Shown here in pieces: positions 35,597 through 44,386 of a stretch of 64,000 nt of DNA (position 1 is the first letter of the stretch; each line of letters opens with the position of its first letter). This stretch comes from Flavobacterium sp. 245 (GTDB lineage: Bacteria; Bacteroidota; Bacteroidia; Flavobacteriales; Flavobacteriaceae). The stretch spans positions 248,001 to 312,000 of the forward strand of contig NZ_SNXB01000001.1 in assembly GCF_004362055.1 (NCBI RefSeq), given 5' to 3'. Under the pieces are notes generated by a model. The model had not been told where the DNA came from and made no database searches. It saw nothing but the letters and a program-made list of their open reading frames with translations. The translations under genes were made by a program, and so were the position numbers.

Positions 35597-36034
35597 CTAT
35601 TGCTTATCAGGTTCTTGAATAGAAATTGGAAGATGAAATTCAGCTGGTACCACTTGGCCATTTAGTTTGCCAGGTATCCATTTTTGAGATAATCGCAGTA
35701 CTCTCAAAGCCTCTTCGCCGGTACCATAGCCGAGATCTTTGACGACTTTCATATCGGTTAGTGAACCATCTTTTTGAACAATAAAAGTAACGCGTATGGT
35801 TCCTTTTAGCACAATTCCTGTTGGCGTTGATGGTACTTTAAAAAAATGGCCAGCAAATTTATAAAACTCCGGCATACCACCAGGATAAGTTGGTTTTTCG
35901 GTCAAATCTGCTGTTTGATAATAGCCTGCTTTTGCCTTTGTTTCCTGCGCAGTTGTTCTGACATTGAAAAACAAAACAAAAGCAAAACACAAAACTATTT
36001 TCACCTTGGAAACCGAATTTAATTTTGGATACAT
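35597..36034 (-). CDS. Exported TonB C-terminal domain protein
   Basis: 145 residues. The signal sequence (about 1-29, ending TTAQ) is followed by one TonB_C domain (about 45-140). It has PTYPGGMPEFYKFAG, TFIVQKDGSLTDMKVVKDLG, and FHLPISIQ. It is closely similar to the C-terminal domain of the M56-TonB protein 3.5 kb downstream on the same strand (YPGG/FPGG, EFYKF, KDGSL/TDGSL, VVKDLGYG/VVKDLGFG). It lacks a membrane anchor beyond the signal and may be a periplasmic partner or decoy. Confidence 0.83.
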   Translation of the reverse strand: MYPKLNSVSKVKIVLCFAFVLFFNVRTTAQETKAKAGYYQTADLTEKPTYPGGMPEFYKFAGHFFKVPSTPTGIVLKGTIRVTFIVQKDGSLTDMKVVKDLGYGTGEEALRVLRLSQKWIPGKLNGQVVPAEFHLPISIQEPDKQ

Positions 36035-36164
36035 AGTGGTATTTTTTTAGTTATTCTCTTATAAAAATACTAATTTAATTTAAACATATTAATTACAGCC
36101 TTAAAATATTAAGCATCCAAAAAGCATAAAAACCTGAATTCCTGAATATTCAATAGTATTCCTG

Positions 36165-36247
36165 AGCGTTAGGGATAGAGGCGGTATCCTTTATGAAGCG
36201 TAGCGGAATAAAAGATATAGCCGAAAGCCCGGCCGGAGGCAACGCCC
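36165..36247 (+). repeat. Structured intergenic repeat, ATCC-hairpin-GAT-GAAAGC type (copy 2)
   Basis: It starts gagcgttaggg and ends gcaacgccc, so the ends pair. Inside, gcggtatcc and gatatagccg border a tttat / ataaa hairpin, followed by CCGAAAGCCCGGCC. Order and key words match the element at 10518-10640. Confidence 0.6.
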
Positions 36248-36285
36248 AAAATAATTTCAAAATCCAATACTGAAATTCCAAATTC

Positions 36286-36326
36286 AAAAAAAAAAAAAAA
36301 AAATCCGCTCATTGCTGAACGGATTT
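36286..36326 (-). terminator. Hairpin with long T tract on the minus strand
   Basis: A 7-bp stem AAATCCG / CGGATTT (36301-36307 with 36320-36326) is followed on the minus strand by 18 T residues (36286-36303). It probably terminates the dipeptidase transcript. Confidence 0.7.
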
Positions 36327-36442
36327 ATTTTGAAGTCAACTTTGTCAAAGTTTTGAACTTTGACAAAGTATCTAAACCTTAAAAAACTTTGCGCCTTTGC
36401 GTCTTTGCAAGCAAAAAACATACCTTACTTTGCAGTTAAAAC

Positions 36443-37831
36443 CTACTTAGAAAGTTCCACAAAATACTTGTAAAACAACGGAATCGTTTCAATTCCTTTC
36501 AAGTAATTAAAGATTCCGAAATGTTCGTTTGGCGAGTGAATTGCATCACTGTCTAAACCAAATCCCATTAAGATTGTTTTGCTTTTTAATTCTTTTTCAA
36601 ACAAAGCCACAATTGGAATACTTCCTCCAGAACGAACCGGAATTGCAGGAACTCCAAACGTTTCTGTATAGGCTTTATTTGCCGCCTGATAACCGATACT
36701 GTCAATTGGCGTTACATAACCTTGACCACCGTGGTGAGGCGTTACTTTTACCGTAACTCCAGCCGGAGCAATGCTTGTAAAATGTTTCGTGAAAAGTTCT
36801 GTAATTTCAACCCAATCCTGATTTGGAACCAAACGCATTGAGATTTTAGCAAATGCTTTACTCGCAATAACTGTTTTTGCACCTTCGCCAGTATAACCGC
36901 CCCAGATTCCGTTTACGTCTAATGTCGGACGGATCGAGTTGCGTTCGTTGGTTACATATCCTTTTTCGCCATAAACATCATTTAAGTTTAAAGCATTTTT
37001 ATATTTTTCTAAACTAAAAGGCGCTTTTGCCATTTCGGCTCTTTCTTCGGCAGATAATTCCTGAACTTTATCATAAAATCCCGGAATCGTAATATGATTG
37101 TCTTCGTCGTGAAGCGAAGCAATCATTTTTGCCAAAATATTAATTGGGTTCGCTACTGCTCCACCGTACAATCCTGAATGCAAATCGCGGTTTGGTCCCG
37201 TAACTTCAACCTCAACATAACTCAAACCTCTTAAACCTGTCGTAATTGACGGTTGTTGGTTAGAAATCATTCCGGTATCTGAAATTAAAATAACGTCGTT
37301 TTTCAGTTTTTCCTGGTTGCGCTCTACGAACCAAGCCAAACTTGCCGAACCTACTTCTTCTTCACCTTCGATCATGAATTTTACGTTACAAGGCAAAACA
37401 TTGTTCTGCACCATATATTCAAGTGCTTTTACGTGCATATACATTTGACCTTTGTCGTCACATGCTCCACGTGCGAAAATGGCGCCGTCAGGGTGAATAT
37501 CTGTCGTTTTGATAACCGGCTCAAATGGTGGTGAAGTCCATAATTCTAATGGATCTGGCGGTTGAACATCGTAGTGTCCATAAACTAAAACAGTTGGAAG
37601 ATTTGGGTCGATTATTTTTTCTCCATAAATAATTGGATAACCCGGAGTGTCGCAAGTTTCGACAAAATCACAGCCTGCTTTTGATAAACTTTCTTTAACA
37701 GCCTCTGCTGTATCAATAACATCTTGTGAGTATGCAGTGTCGGCACTAACCGACGGAATCTTTAATAATTCGATCAATTCATTGATAAACCGATCTTTAT
37801 GTTGTTGAACGTAGGACTTAATATTTTCCAT
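36443..37831 (-). CDS. M20-family dipeptidase
   Basis: 462 residues, cytoplasmic. The di-metal site is seen in VYGHYDVQP (His and Asp), GACDDKGQM (Asp ligand), and GEEEVGS (two Glu). The lid domain follows with GLRGLSYVEVEVTGPNRDLH, split by a dimerisation segment. The C-terminus carries the last metal His in DAIHSPNEHFG. It hydrolyses dipeptides or short peptides. It is divergent from tRNA-Leu, and both have promoter boxes between 37854 and 37927. Confidence 0.92.
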   Translation of the reverse strand: MENIKSYVQQHKDRFINELIELLKIPSVSADTAYSQDVIDTAEAVKESLSKAGCDFVETCDTPGYPIIYGEKIIDPNLPTVLVYGHYDVQPPDPLELWTSPPFEPVIKTTDIHPDGAIFARGACDDKGQMYMHVKALEYMVQNNVLPCNVKFMIEGEEEVGSASLAWFVERNQEKLKNDVILISDTGMISNQQPSITTGLRGLSYVEVEVTGPNRDLHSGLYGGAVANPINILAKMIASLHDEDNHITIPGFYDKVQELSAEERAEMAKAPFSLEKYKNALNLNDVYGEKGYVTNERNSIRPTLDVNGIWGGYTGEGAKTVIASKAFAKISMRLVPNQDWVEITELFTKHFTSIAPAGVTVKVTPHHGGQGYVTPIDSIGYQAANKAYTETFGVPAIPVRSGGSIPIVALFEKELKSKTILMGFGLDSDAIHSPNEHFGIFNYLKGIETIPLFYKYFVELSK

Positions 37832-37853
37832 TTAAATTATTTTTATAGAAACC

Positions 37854-37861
37854 CAAAAGTA
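37854..37861 (-). promoter_or_regulatory. Bacteroidota -7 promoter box of the dipeptidase gene
   Basis: The minus strand reads TACTTTTG, 22 nt before the ATG. Confidence 0.5.
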
Positions 37862-37898
37862 CGAAAAAGAGAATTAATAATTTTTTTGAAATTTTTCT

Positions 37899-37927
37899 TT
37901 GAATATTCGAAAGTATGCTTATCTTTG
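37899..37927 (+). promoter_or_regulatory. Promoter of tRNA-Leu
   Basis: TTG (37899-37901), an 18-nt spacer and TATCTTTG (37920-37927) match the Bacteroidota consensus, 13 nt before the tRNA 5' end. Confidence 0.72.
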
Positions 37928-37940
37928 CACCCACAATTAC

Positions 37941-38022
37941 GCGGATATGGTGAAATTGGTAGACATGCCAGACTTAGGATCTGGTGCCGCAAGGCGTGTA
38001 GGTTCGAGTCCTATTATCCGCA
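37941..38022 (+). tRNA. tRNA-Leu (anticodon TAG)
   Basis: 82 nt. The acceptor arm GCGGATA pairs with TATCCGC; the anticodon stem CCAGA/TCTGG encloses CTTAGGA with anticodon TAG. A long variable arm (GTGCCGCAAGGCGT) marks a class II tRNA, and GGTTCGAGTCC is the T arm. The discriminator is A, and CCA is not encoded. Confidence 0.96.
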
Positions 38023-38024
38023 CT

Positions 38025-38059
38025 AAAAAAGCTTCTGAAGATATTTCAGAAGCTTTTTT
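38025..38059 (+). terminator. Rho-independent terminator of tRNA-Leu
   Basis: A perfect 15-bp stem (38025-38039 with 38045-38059, core GCTTCTGAA) around a 5-nt loop, ending in a T run. Confidence 0.85.
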
Positions 38060-38135
38060 GTTTTATTGCTGTTTCTTAGATTTTTGAAATTCTTCATTAC
38101 ATTTGATTAATCTAAGTAACCTAAGAATACCTCAA

Positions 38136-38651
38136 ATGATTAAAACCAAAAAATTTCAACTCACAAAAAAAGAATACTTCATGTTCCTTGTTAGACTTGA
38201 ATTAAAAAGACGAGGATGGTTATTTGCTTTTATGTGGATGTTTTCTACTCTAGTTCTTTTTACCGGAAAGAAAGATTCTTTTAGCTTTTTTATTATAGTT
38301 GTTGGATTCATGTATCCTGTTCTTAAGATCTATAAATATTGGAGTTTTGCAAATTCAAAGGAAAACAAAATTATTTTTAAAGAGAGACAATACGAAATTT
38401 TCCCTGATAGAATCATTTCCCGTATGGGTGAAATATCAGAAGGCACAATTGATGTACAGAATTTTATAAAAGTTTTCGAATTAAAAGATCTTTATCTTTT
38501 ATATATTTCTAAGGGTCAAACCTTATTTTTTCCAAAACGAATTTTTGAAACCCCAGAAGATGAAAACTGGTTTAGAAATGATATTTTTTTGAAGATTAAA
38601 AACAAAAAAAATCAATTGCCTAGCAAATTTCAGCAAAAGCCTTCCTTGTAA
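38136..38651 (+). CDS. YcxB-like membrane protein
   Basis: 171 residues from ATG 38136. A longer frame from TTG 38103 would add eleven residues coded by a repeat-like aatctaagtaacctaag sequence, so it is rejected. Two adjacent membrane helices (about 30-47 and 51-67) are followed by a soluble domain with the YcxB-like pattern: YEIFPDRIISRMGEISEGTID, then YLLYISKGQTLFFPKRIF. Function unknown. Confidence 0.68.
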   Translation: MIKTKKFQLTKKEYFMFLVRLELKRRGWLFAFMWMFSTLVLFTGKKDSFSFFIIVVGFMYPVLKIYKYWSFANSKENKIIFKERQYEIFPDRIISRMGEISEGTIDVQNFIKVFELKDLYLLYISKGQTLFFPKRIFETPEDENWFRNDIFLKIKNKKNQLPSKFQQKPSL

Positions 38652-38713
38652 AAAAATAGAAAAGCCAGTGGTTAAAACTAGAGTCAATTAAACTATGCTC
38701 ATTTATTAAAGTG

Positions 38714-38737
38714 AACTTATATTTCTTATATGGTTTA
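38714..38737. repeat. ACCATATAAG-family half element
   Basis: It reads aacttatatttcttatatgg followed by ttta, which matches the right arm of the inverted repeats at 6521-6587 and 56852-57015. No clear left arm is seen here. Confidence 0.6.
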
Positions 38738-38855
38738 AAAATCATTTCAAAACAAAAAAACCAGAACTTCTATTTTTTATATTGGTCCGTATCCTTATTT
38801 TTACTTTCCAATAAATCATCAATCAAATCAATCCCTTCTTTTTAAACTCATCGTT

Positions 38856-39509
38856 ATGTTCAAAAAATCATCTTTTGCCCTTATTCTTCTTTTTACCTTA
38901 AGCTCCTGTCTCGTTCAGCGAAAAGTTTTAGAAATGGACGATTGGTATGCTTTTACCAAAACCAATACAGCACAACAAGAACCATCAAAAGTGTATGAGT
39001 TCACAGACGGAATGATTCGTATGCATGGTGAAGATCCGAGCTGTTTGATGACCAAAAAAAGTTATAAAAATTTTGAACTTACTCTAGAATACAGATGGAA
39101 TCTTGACGAGAAATACAAAATGAAAGGCGTAAAAAACAGCGGGGTTATGTACAATATTCCGTTAGATGCTTCTGATAAAATCTGGCCAAAAGGAATTCAA
39201 TTTCAAATAAAAGAAAAGACTACCGGAGATTTTATCTTTCTAGACCAAGTAACGGCAAAAGTAAACGGAAAATTAATTGAAGCTGGTGCCAGTGTGGTTT
39301 CTGCGAAGTTTTTAGAAAATGAGAATCCGTATGGCGAATGGAATATTGTGGTTATTAAATCTTTCAACGGAAAAATTAAGCAATACTTAAACGGAAAATT
39401 GGTAAATGAATGTACGGACGCTTCCTCTACAGAAGGCAAAATTTCTTTGAATTATGAGCGTTCGCCAATTGACTTCAGAAATATTACGATAAAAAATAGC
39501 TCTAAATAA
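38856..39509 (+). CDS. DUF1080 (3-keto-disaccharide hydrolase-like) lipoprotein
   Basis: 217 residues. The lipoprotein signal MFKKSSFALILLFTLSSC puts the lipid on Cys18. The rest is a concanavalin-like beta sandwich with DUF1080 features: DGMIRMHGED, then FELTLEYRW, KNSGVMYNI, IQFQIKEK, GEWNIVVIKSFNGKIKQYLNG. The family includes 3-keto-disaccharide hydrolases, but many members have no assigned activity. It probably acts at the cell surface or in the periplasm on a sugar. Confidence 0.85.
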   Translation: MFKKSSFALILLFTLSSCLVQRKVLEMDDWYAFTKTNTAQQEPSKVYEFTDGMIRMHGEDPSCLMTKKSYKNFELTLEYRWNLDEKYKMKGVKNSGVMYNIPLDASDKIWPKGIQFQIKEKTTGDFIFLDQVTAKVNGKLIEAGASVVSAKFLENENPYGEWNIVVIKSFNGKIKQYLNGKLVNECTDASSTEGKISLNYERSPIDFRNITIKNSSK

Positions 39510-39584
39510 ATTTAAACAAAAAAATTCTTCCTAATTCCACGCAACCATTTTGATATTCAATCATCTACTTAAAAAAAGATTGTT

Positions 39585-40520
39585 ATGAAAAAATTGATTT
39601 GCTTTTTGATTTTAACTTTAGGGATTCTTGGCTGTTCTTCAAATGAAGATAATAAAACATCCGCTTTTGAGAGAATAGATGCCTATACCACTCAAAGCTT
39701 AACTGACATTTCCTTTATAAATAAAAATCAAGGAATAATTTGCGGGACTTTTGGATTTTTAGCAAAAACCAATACTGGCGGAAAAACATGGGGTGTATTA
39801 AATACAGGAGATAAGCAAACATTTATGAGCGCTTTTATGCTAAATGAGCAAAAATTCTACACCGCAAGAATAGATATGTTTGTTACTACAAATTCTGGCA
39901 CTACGTTTAACAAAATTGAAAGTATTTCGGGTGGTCCAACTATTTTTGATATTAAATTTTTTAATCCTTCAAAAGGGCTGCTTGTAAGAGCTGGTTCGAT
40001 ATTAAAATCAGATGATTCTGGAAATACTTGGATAAAAAAGTATGATGGTCCTACTGTAGATAATTTAGTAATAACTTCAGATTTAGTTGCATACGCTTAT
40101 GGCGGCTATACCAATAACGTTATAGATAAAGGAATAATTGTCAAAACTCTTGATGGAGGTGAAACCTGGACCCAAACATTAGCTTCAGATTCAGATATTC
40201 TTTCTCTTTCCTTTATATCAGATAATATTGGTTATTACATTACTTCTAAACATGAATTATATAAAACTAGCAACGGATCAACTAGTTGGACAAAAGTATC
40301 AAACTTGCCAGGTTCTGGTTCCCCAACATCGGTTTGTTTCATTAACGAAAATACTGGATACTTTTCAACAGATGAGGGGAAAATTTTTGAAACCAAAAAT
40401 GCTGGTGTAGATTGGAAAATAGTTTACAATAAAACTACTGACCTAATCTGGAAAATTATTTCAAAAGATGGTGCCGTATATGCAATAGGAGATAATGGAT
40501 TGTTTCTTAAGAAAAAATAA
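39585..40520 (+). CDS. YCF48/BNR-repeat beta-propeller lipoprotein
   Basis: 311 residues. The signal ends in a lipidated Cys17 (LGILGC). Repeats of about 40-45 residues carry GGKTWGVL, DDSGNTWIKK, DGGETWTQT, GSTSWTKVS and NAGVDWKIV, which are the Asp-box/YCF48 pattern of seven-bladed propellers. Such propellers bind or scaffold other proteins (photosystem assembly factors are the named relatives). The function in this organism is unknown. Confidence 0.83.
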   Translation: MKKLICFLILTLGILGCSSNEDNKTSAFERIDAYTTQSLTDISFINKNQGIICGTFGFLAKTNTGGKTWGVLNTGDKQTFMSAFMLNEQKFYTARIDMFVTTNSGTTFNKIESISGGPTIFDIKFFNPSKGLLVRAGSILKSDDSGNTWIKKYDGPTVDNLVITSDLVAYAYGGYTNNVIDKGIIVKTLDGGETWTQTLASDSDILSLSFISDNIGYYITSKHELYKTSNGSTSWTKVSNLPGSGSPTSVCFINENTGYFSTDEGKIFETKNAGVDWKIVYNKTTDLIWKIISKDGAVYAIGDNGLFLKKK

Positions 40521-40523
40521 AAA

Positions 40524-40543
40524 CCTCCAGCTAAAACTGGAGG
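40524..40543 (+). terminator. Weak hairpin after the propeller gene
   Basis: A perfect 7-bp stem CCTCCAG / CTGGAGG with a loop of six, followed by an A+T-rich tract without a pure T run. Confidence 0.6.
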
Positions 40544-40706
40544 CAATTTAATATTTTTAATTGATTGTTAGAATGCGGAAAAACCTTTGTGGAGTTACTT
40601 GCGAAGATTCCTCGTTCCTCGGAATGACAAGATTGTGGTTACTATCAACAAAAAACCTTTGACAAAGTTTAAAACTTTGACAAAGGTCTCTCCTATTATT
40701 TGGAAT

Positions 40707-41372
40707 TTAAAAATTGGAATTTAACAACTCCTTAATCTTATCCACATTAATTTCACTATAATCATTAATATAGTAATCACATACAGGAAGCTCTTCTTTT
40801 GTATGCGTACTCAAAACACCAACGACTTTCATTCCTGCATTTAATCCTGCTGTAATGCCCGAAAAAGAATCTTCGAAAACCACACAATCCGACGGAGCAA
40901 CTCCAACACGTTCTGCCGATTTTAGATAAACTTCAGGATTTGGTTTATGGAACATAACATCTTCACTTGACATCATCGAATCCATTTTATCAGTAATTTT
41001 TAAGGCATTTGCAATTAAATCTAAATTCGCACGCGGCGCCGATGTTGCAACGGCTGTTTTAAAACCACGCGATTTTAATTCGCTTAAAAATTCCAAATAA
41101 TGCGGAATCGTATCGACTTTGTCTTTATAAATTTCGCGAAACATTCCTTCTTTTTCGTCTTCGAGTTTTAGAAGTTCTTCTCCAGCAATTGGGCGCTTGA
41201 AGAAATGTGTCATAATATAACTGTTATGTTTTCCGTACATATGTTCTTCAAATTCTTCATTACTATAAGGAACATTATATTTATCGAAAAACGCCTCAAA
41301 AGCCTTCACATGATGCGGATTGGTGTGCGAAATCACGCCATCCATATCAAAAATTACACATTGCTGTTTCAT
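40707..41372 (-). CDS. HAD hydrolase, beta-phosphoglucomutase-like
   Basis: 221 residues. HAD motifs are FDMDGVI (8-14), ATSAPR (motif II, Ser), HKPNPE (motif III, Lys), and FEDSFSGI (motif IV). The C1 cap and the overall length fit the beta-phosphoglucomutase/phosphatase group. The precise sugar phosphate is unknown. It is downstream of the efflux operon on the same strand, with an inverted repeat between, so it is likely transcribed separately. Confidence 0.88.
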   Translation of the reverse strand: MKQQCVIFDMDGVISHTNPHHVKAFEAFFDKYNVPYSNEEFEEHMYGKHNSYIMTHFFKRPIAGEELLKLEDEKEGMFREIYKDKVDTIPHYLEFLSELKSRGFKTAVATSAPRANLDLIANALKITDKMDSMMSSEDVMFHKPNPEVYLKSAERVGVAPSDCVVFEDSFSGITAGLNAGMKVVGVLSTHTKEELPVCDYYINDYSEINVDKIKELLNSNF

Positions 41373-41460
41373 TGTATATTTTGTTGTTTTAACGGTTGCA
41401 AGATACTGATAAGTGTGGTTTACCGCAAAGTTGTATGGAGGTTTCTCGCAACGTTTTTTT

Positions 41461-41561
41461 TAATCTCGCAAAGTCGCGAAAGCGCAAAGTTTTTTGATTT
41501 TAATCCTTTTAATCTGTGGCTTTAAAATAAATCTTTGCGCTTTCGCGACTTTGCGAGATTA
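41461..41561. repeat. Perfect 29-bp inverted repeat (TCGCAAAGTCGCGAAAG words)
   Basis: Arms 41461-41489 and 41533-41561 are exact reverse complements over 29 nt, with a 43-nt spacer. It lies between the HAD gene and the MFS gene. A single related word lies at about 56911-56936. Confidence 0.9.
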
Positions 41562-41605
41562 AACCCGTCAAAGATTGCCAACAAAAACTTAGCGAGCTTA
41601 AATCT

Positions 41606-43189
41606 CTAGCCGATCCAAATTTTACTTTTTACCAAAGTCATAGTTTGTTTCAAATGCTGATTACAAGCAATCAGAATAATCAAAACCACCAAACCATAAC
41701 CCACAATCGTATAAATTTCCATATCGGTCAATAATGTCGCTTGTTTGGCAACTGTTCCAAAGACTTTTTTCAAGGCTAAAGTATTGGCATTATCTGCCGA
41801 ATATCCTTTTGCCATAAAACTCTGCGCTGTTGAAGCGATGGTTTGTTGTGCTTCGGGATTTTCGCCGGTTACGAATTGGCTTAGTTTTAAAAAGTGTTTT
41901 TTATTTAGAAAAACTACTGCATTCTGCATCACGCAAAAACCAATTGTACTTCCCCAAAAACGCCCCGAAACACCGACAATTCCAGAAGAAACCGCCATTT
42001 TTGCCGGAACCGAAGATGTTGTAAACAAGATTAAAGGAACGAATAAAAACCCAACGCCAATGCCTTGTAAAACATACGGAATAATAATATCGGATAAAGC
42101 TACATCGGGCACAAACAGAAAAGTAAACCAAAAATGAAACAACGCAATCAACGAAAAGCCAATGATAAAAATAACTTTAGTCGAAACAGATTTCATCAGG
42201 AAATAGGCTGCTAAAATCAATCCTATTACATTTCCCAGTCCGTTAATGTATTGCACGCCAGCCACACGCGACGGATCCCAATTCCAAATAGAGAACATTG
42301 CCGAATGACAAAGACTCAGCGTTGCTCTGCTGATGTAAAAAAGGAAAAACAATAAAAATCCTATTCTTAGATTAGCGTATTTAAAAACTTCAAAATCAAA
42401 AGTGGGCCTCTTTACTAAAAGTTCTTTAAAAATGAATAATCCGCCTGTAATCAAAGCAATCATTAACATCAATACCATTTGAGAAGACTCAAACCAATAT
42501 TTTTTCTCCGCATACACAAAAAAGTAGGCACCGCAAAGAATAGCAGTTAAAACCAAAAAATAACTCATCCAGTCGATTTGATACAACGGAATTTTCTTTG
42601 TGATTCGGTGCCCACGAAAAGTAACTAAGATTAAAAAGACATTCAAAACCTGCAATCCGCCCGAAACATAGAGCATGTATTTCCAATCGTAATGATCCAG
42701 AAACCAAACTGCAATGTTCATAATAAAAGGCGTTGACAATAAAAGCGAACCGTAATAAAACGAGAAACCAATTATAATGGCGTTTTTAGAATTAAACTGC
42801 TCAATCAATAACTGTCGGATTGTAATTACCGGAAGCGCCATTAAGATTCCCTCGGCAATTCTCAATATTAAAAACAGATAAAAATTAGTAATATACGCCG
42901 ATGAAACAATCGTAATCCCGATTAAGGAATACACCGCCATCAGGTAATTTTTTGCAGGGAAAAAACTCGAAAAACGACTTTCAATCAAAATCGTTGCCAA
43001 CAAAGTTCCGTACGTAACACACATCGCAAACTGCAAATCTTCGGGCTCGATATCCAGAAAACTTGCTGCGTACGTTACGTTTGAAGTATAAACTCCCAAT
43101 AAAATCATGGAATGCAAAAGACAGACAAACAAAATAATAATGATTGCCCATCTTGGAACCCAGGATTTAAAAATACTTTTATCTTCCAT
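41606..43189 (-). CDS. MFS drug efflux transporter, DHA2/EmrB-like
   Basis: 527 residues from ATG 43189; a TTG five codons further upstream would overlap the previous gene and is rejected. About 14 membrane helices are seen, as expected for DHA2 transporters. The gene directly follows an HlyD adaptor (1 nt gap) and a TolC-like channel gene, so it is the inner-membrane pump of a three-part system. Ligand unknown. A sequence such as ESRFSSFFPAKN after helix 2 fills the place of the usual MFS loop. Confidence 0.88.
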   Translation of the reverse strand: MEDKSIFKSWVPRWAIIIILFVCLLHSMILLGVYTSNVTYAASFLDIEPEDLQFAMCVTYGTLLATILIESRFSSFFPAKNYLMAVYSLIGITIVSSAYITNFYLFLILRIAEGILMALPVITIRQLLIEQFNSKNAIIIGFSFYYGSLLLSTPFIMNIAVWFLDHYDWKYMLYVSGGLQVLNVFLILVTFRGHRITKKIPLYQIDWMSYFLVLTAILCGAYFFVYAEKKYWFESSQMVLMLMIALITGGLFIFKELLVKRPTFDFEVFKYANLRIGFLLFFLFYISRATLSLCHSAMFSIWNWDPSRVAGVQYINGLGNVIGLILAAYFLMKSVSTKVIFIIGFSLIALFHFWFTFLFVPDVALSDIIIPYVLQGIGVGFLFVPLILFTTSSVPAKMAVSSGIVGVSGRFWGSTIGFCVMQNAVVFLNKKHFLKLSQFVTGENPEAQQTIASTAQSFMAKGYSADNANTLALKKVFGTVAKQATLLTDMEIYTIVGYGLVVLIILIACNQHLKQTMTLVKSKIWIG

Positions 43190-43190
43190 T

Positions 43191-44240
43191 TTAGTGTGCT
43201 GCAATCACAGTGATATTCATTCCCGCTCTTAAAAAATCTGTTTGTTTGTCGTTGCTTTTTAGCTGAATTCTAACCGGAATTCTTTGTTCGATTTTTACAA
43301 AGTTTCCAGTTGCATTATCTGGAGGTAATAGCGAAAATCTTGCGCCACTCGCAGGCGATAACGAAGCAATTGTCCCAATGAAAGTTTTGTCGTTCAGGGC
43401 ATCAGCTTTTATTTCAACATCCTGACCCACGGTTAAATACTGTAATTGCGTTTCTTTAAAATTAGCCGTAATCCATTTTTCTTTGCTTACAATCGAAAGT
43501 AAAGACTGACCTTCTTTTACCAATTGTCCTGGCTGTAAAGTTCGTTTTCCAACCCAGCCATCGTATGGTGCTGTAATTATAGTGTATGATAAAAACAATG
43601 CTGCATTATCGGCCATAGCTTGTTTTGATGCAATATTGGTTTGTGTTGTTGGCACATTTGCCTCAGCCACAGATGTACTCAAAGTCGCCGAATGAATTCT
43701 ATTTTTCATTTCTTCAAAATGTGCCTGCGCCGATTCGTAATCTGCTTTTACTTTTTCCAATTGCTGAGACGTTGCTGCTTCGTCTTTTACCAGCGCTTTG
43801 TATCTTTCGTATTCTAATTTTGTTTTCCAAAGACTCGATTTTGCACCTTCTAATTGTGACTCGTTAATAGCAGTTGCACTCGCTGTTGTAACCGCATTTT
43901 TTTGCGCCACAACGCTGTTTTGCTGTGCGTTTTGAACATCGGCAAGCGCCACATTCAATTTCGATTTATATTCACGATTGTCAATTACAACCAAAGTATC
44001 GCCTTTATGCACAAACTGATTTTCGTCAAAACGAACCTCCTGCACATAACCCGTAATGCGCGACATAATTGGCGTTACATATTGCTCGACCTGAGCGTCA
44101 TTGGTTTCCTCATGATTCCTATTGAATACATAAAACCAAATCCCTAAAATAACACCGCTAATTACCAGCGTACACGCAATAATTGTTATTATGATATGAA
44201 ACGTTCTGTTTCTTCTAGTTTCATTTTTTATCTTAACCAT
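43191..44240 (-). CDS. HlyD/EmrA-type membrane fusion protein
   Basis: 349 residues. A single N-terminal membrane helix (about 15-33) is followed by the barrel-sandwich and lipoyl half (ITGYVQEVRFDENQFVHKGD), a coiled-coil hairpin (about 95-190), the second lipoyl half (ITAPYDGWVGKRTLQPGQLV), and a beta-barrel part. It bridges the MFS pump and the outer-membrane TolC-like channel across the periplasm. It is in one operon with both. Confidence 0.9.
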   Translation of the reverse strand: MVKIKNETRRNRTFHIIITIIACTLVISGVILGIWFYVFNRNHEETNDAQVEQYVTPIMSRITGYVQEVRFDENQFVHKGDTLVVIDNREYKSKLNVALADVQNAQQNSVVAQKNAVTTASATAINESQLEGAKSSLWKTKLEYERYKALVKDEAATSQQLEKVKADYESAQAHFEEMKNRIHSATLSTSVAEANVPTTQTNIASKQAMADNAALFLSYTIITAPYDGWVGKRTLQPGQLVKEGQSLLSIVSKEKWITANFKETQLQYLTVGQDVEIKADALNDKTFIGTIASLSPASGARFSLLPPDNATGNFVKIEQRIPVRIQLKSNDKQTDFLRAGMNITVIAAH

Positions 44241-44386
44241 AAACTTTATATCTTTTAATCTATTCTCACTAATTCTCCACCGGATTAAAATCCGGCGCTA
44301 CAATATGAATAGTTCCTCCGGAACTGAAATCTATATTCTTTACTCTATTCTCTTTCTTCTTTCTTCTTGCCTCTTTCTTCTAAAAT

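Larger units (their letters stand above)
36035..36442. other. 408-nt intergenic region, repeats and hairpins, no gene
   Basis: It holds the structured repeat copy 2 (36165-36247), an 18-A homopolymer with a hairpin (36286-36326), an inverted repeat of CTTTGNCAAAG words (36339-36369), and actttgcgcctttgcg words near 36381. Confidence 0.7.

Noticed and set aside
37799..38087. Open frames running through tRNA-Leu
   Set aside because: They translate the tRNA and its terminator and are chance frames.
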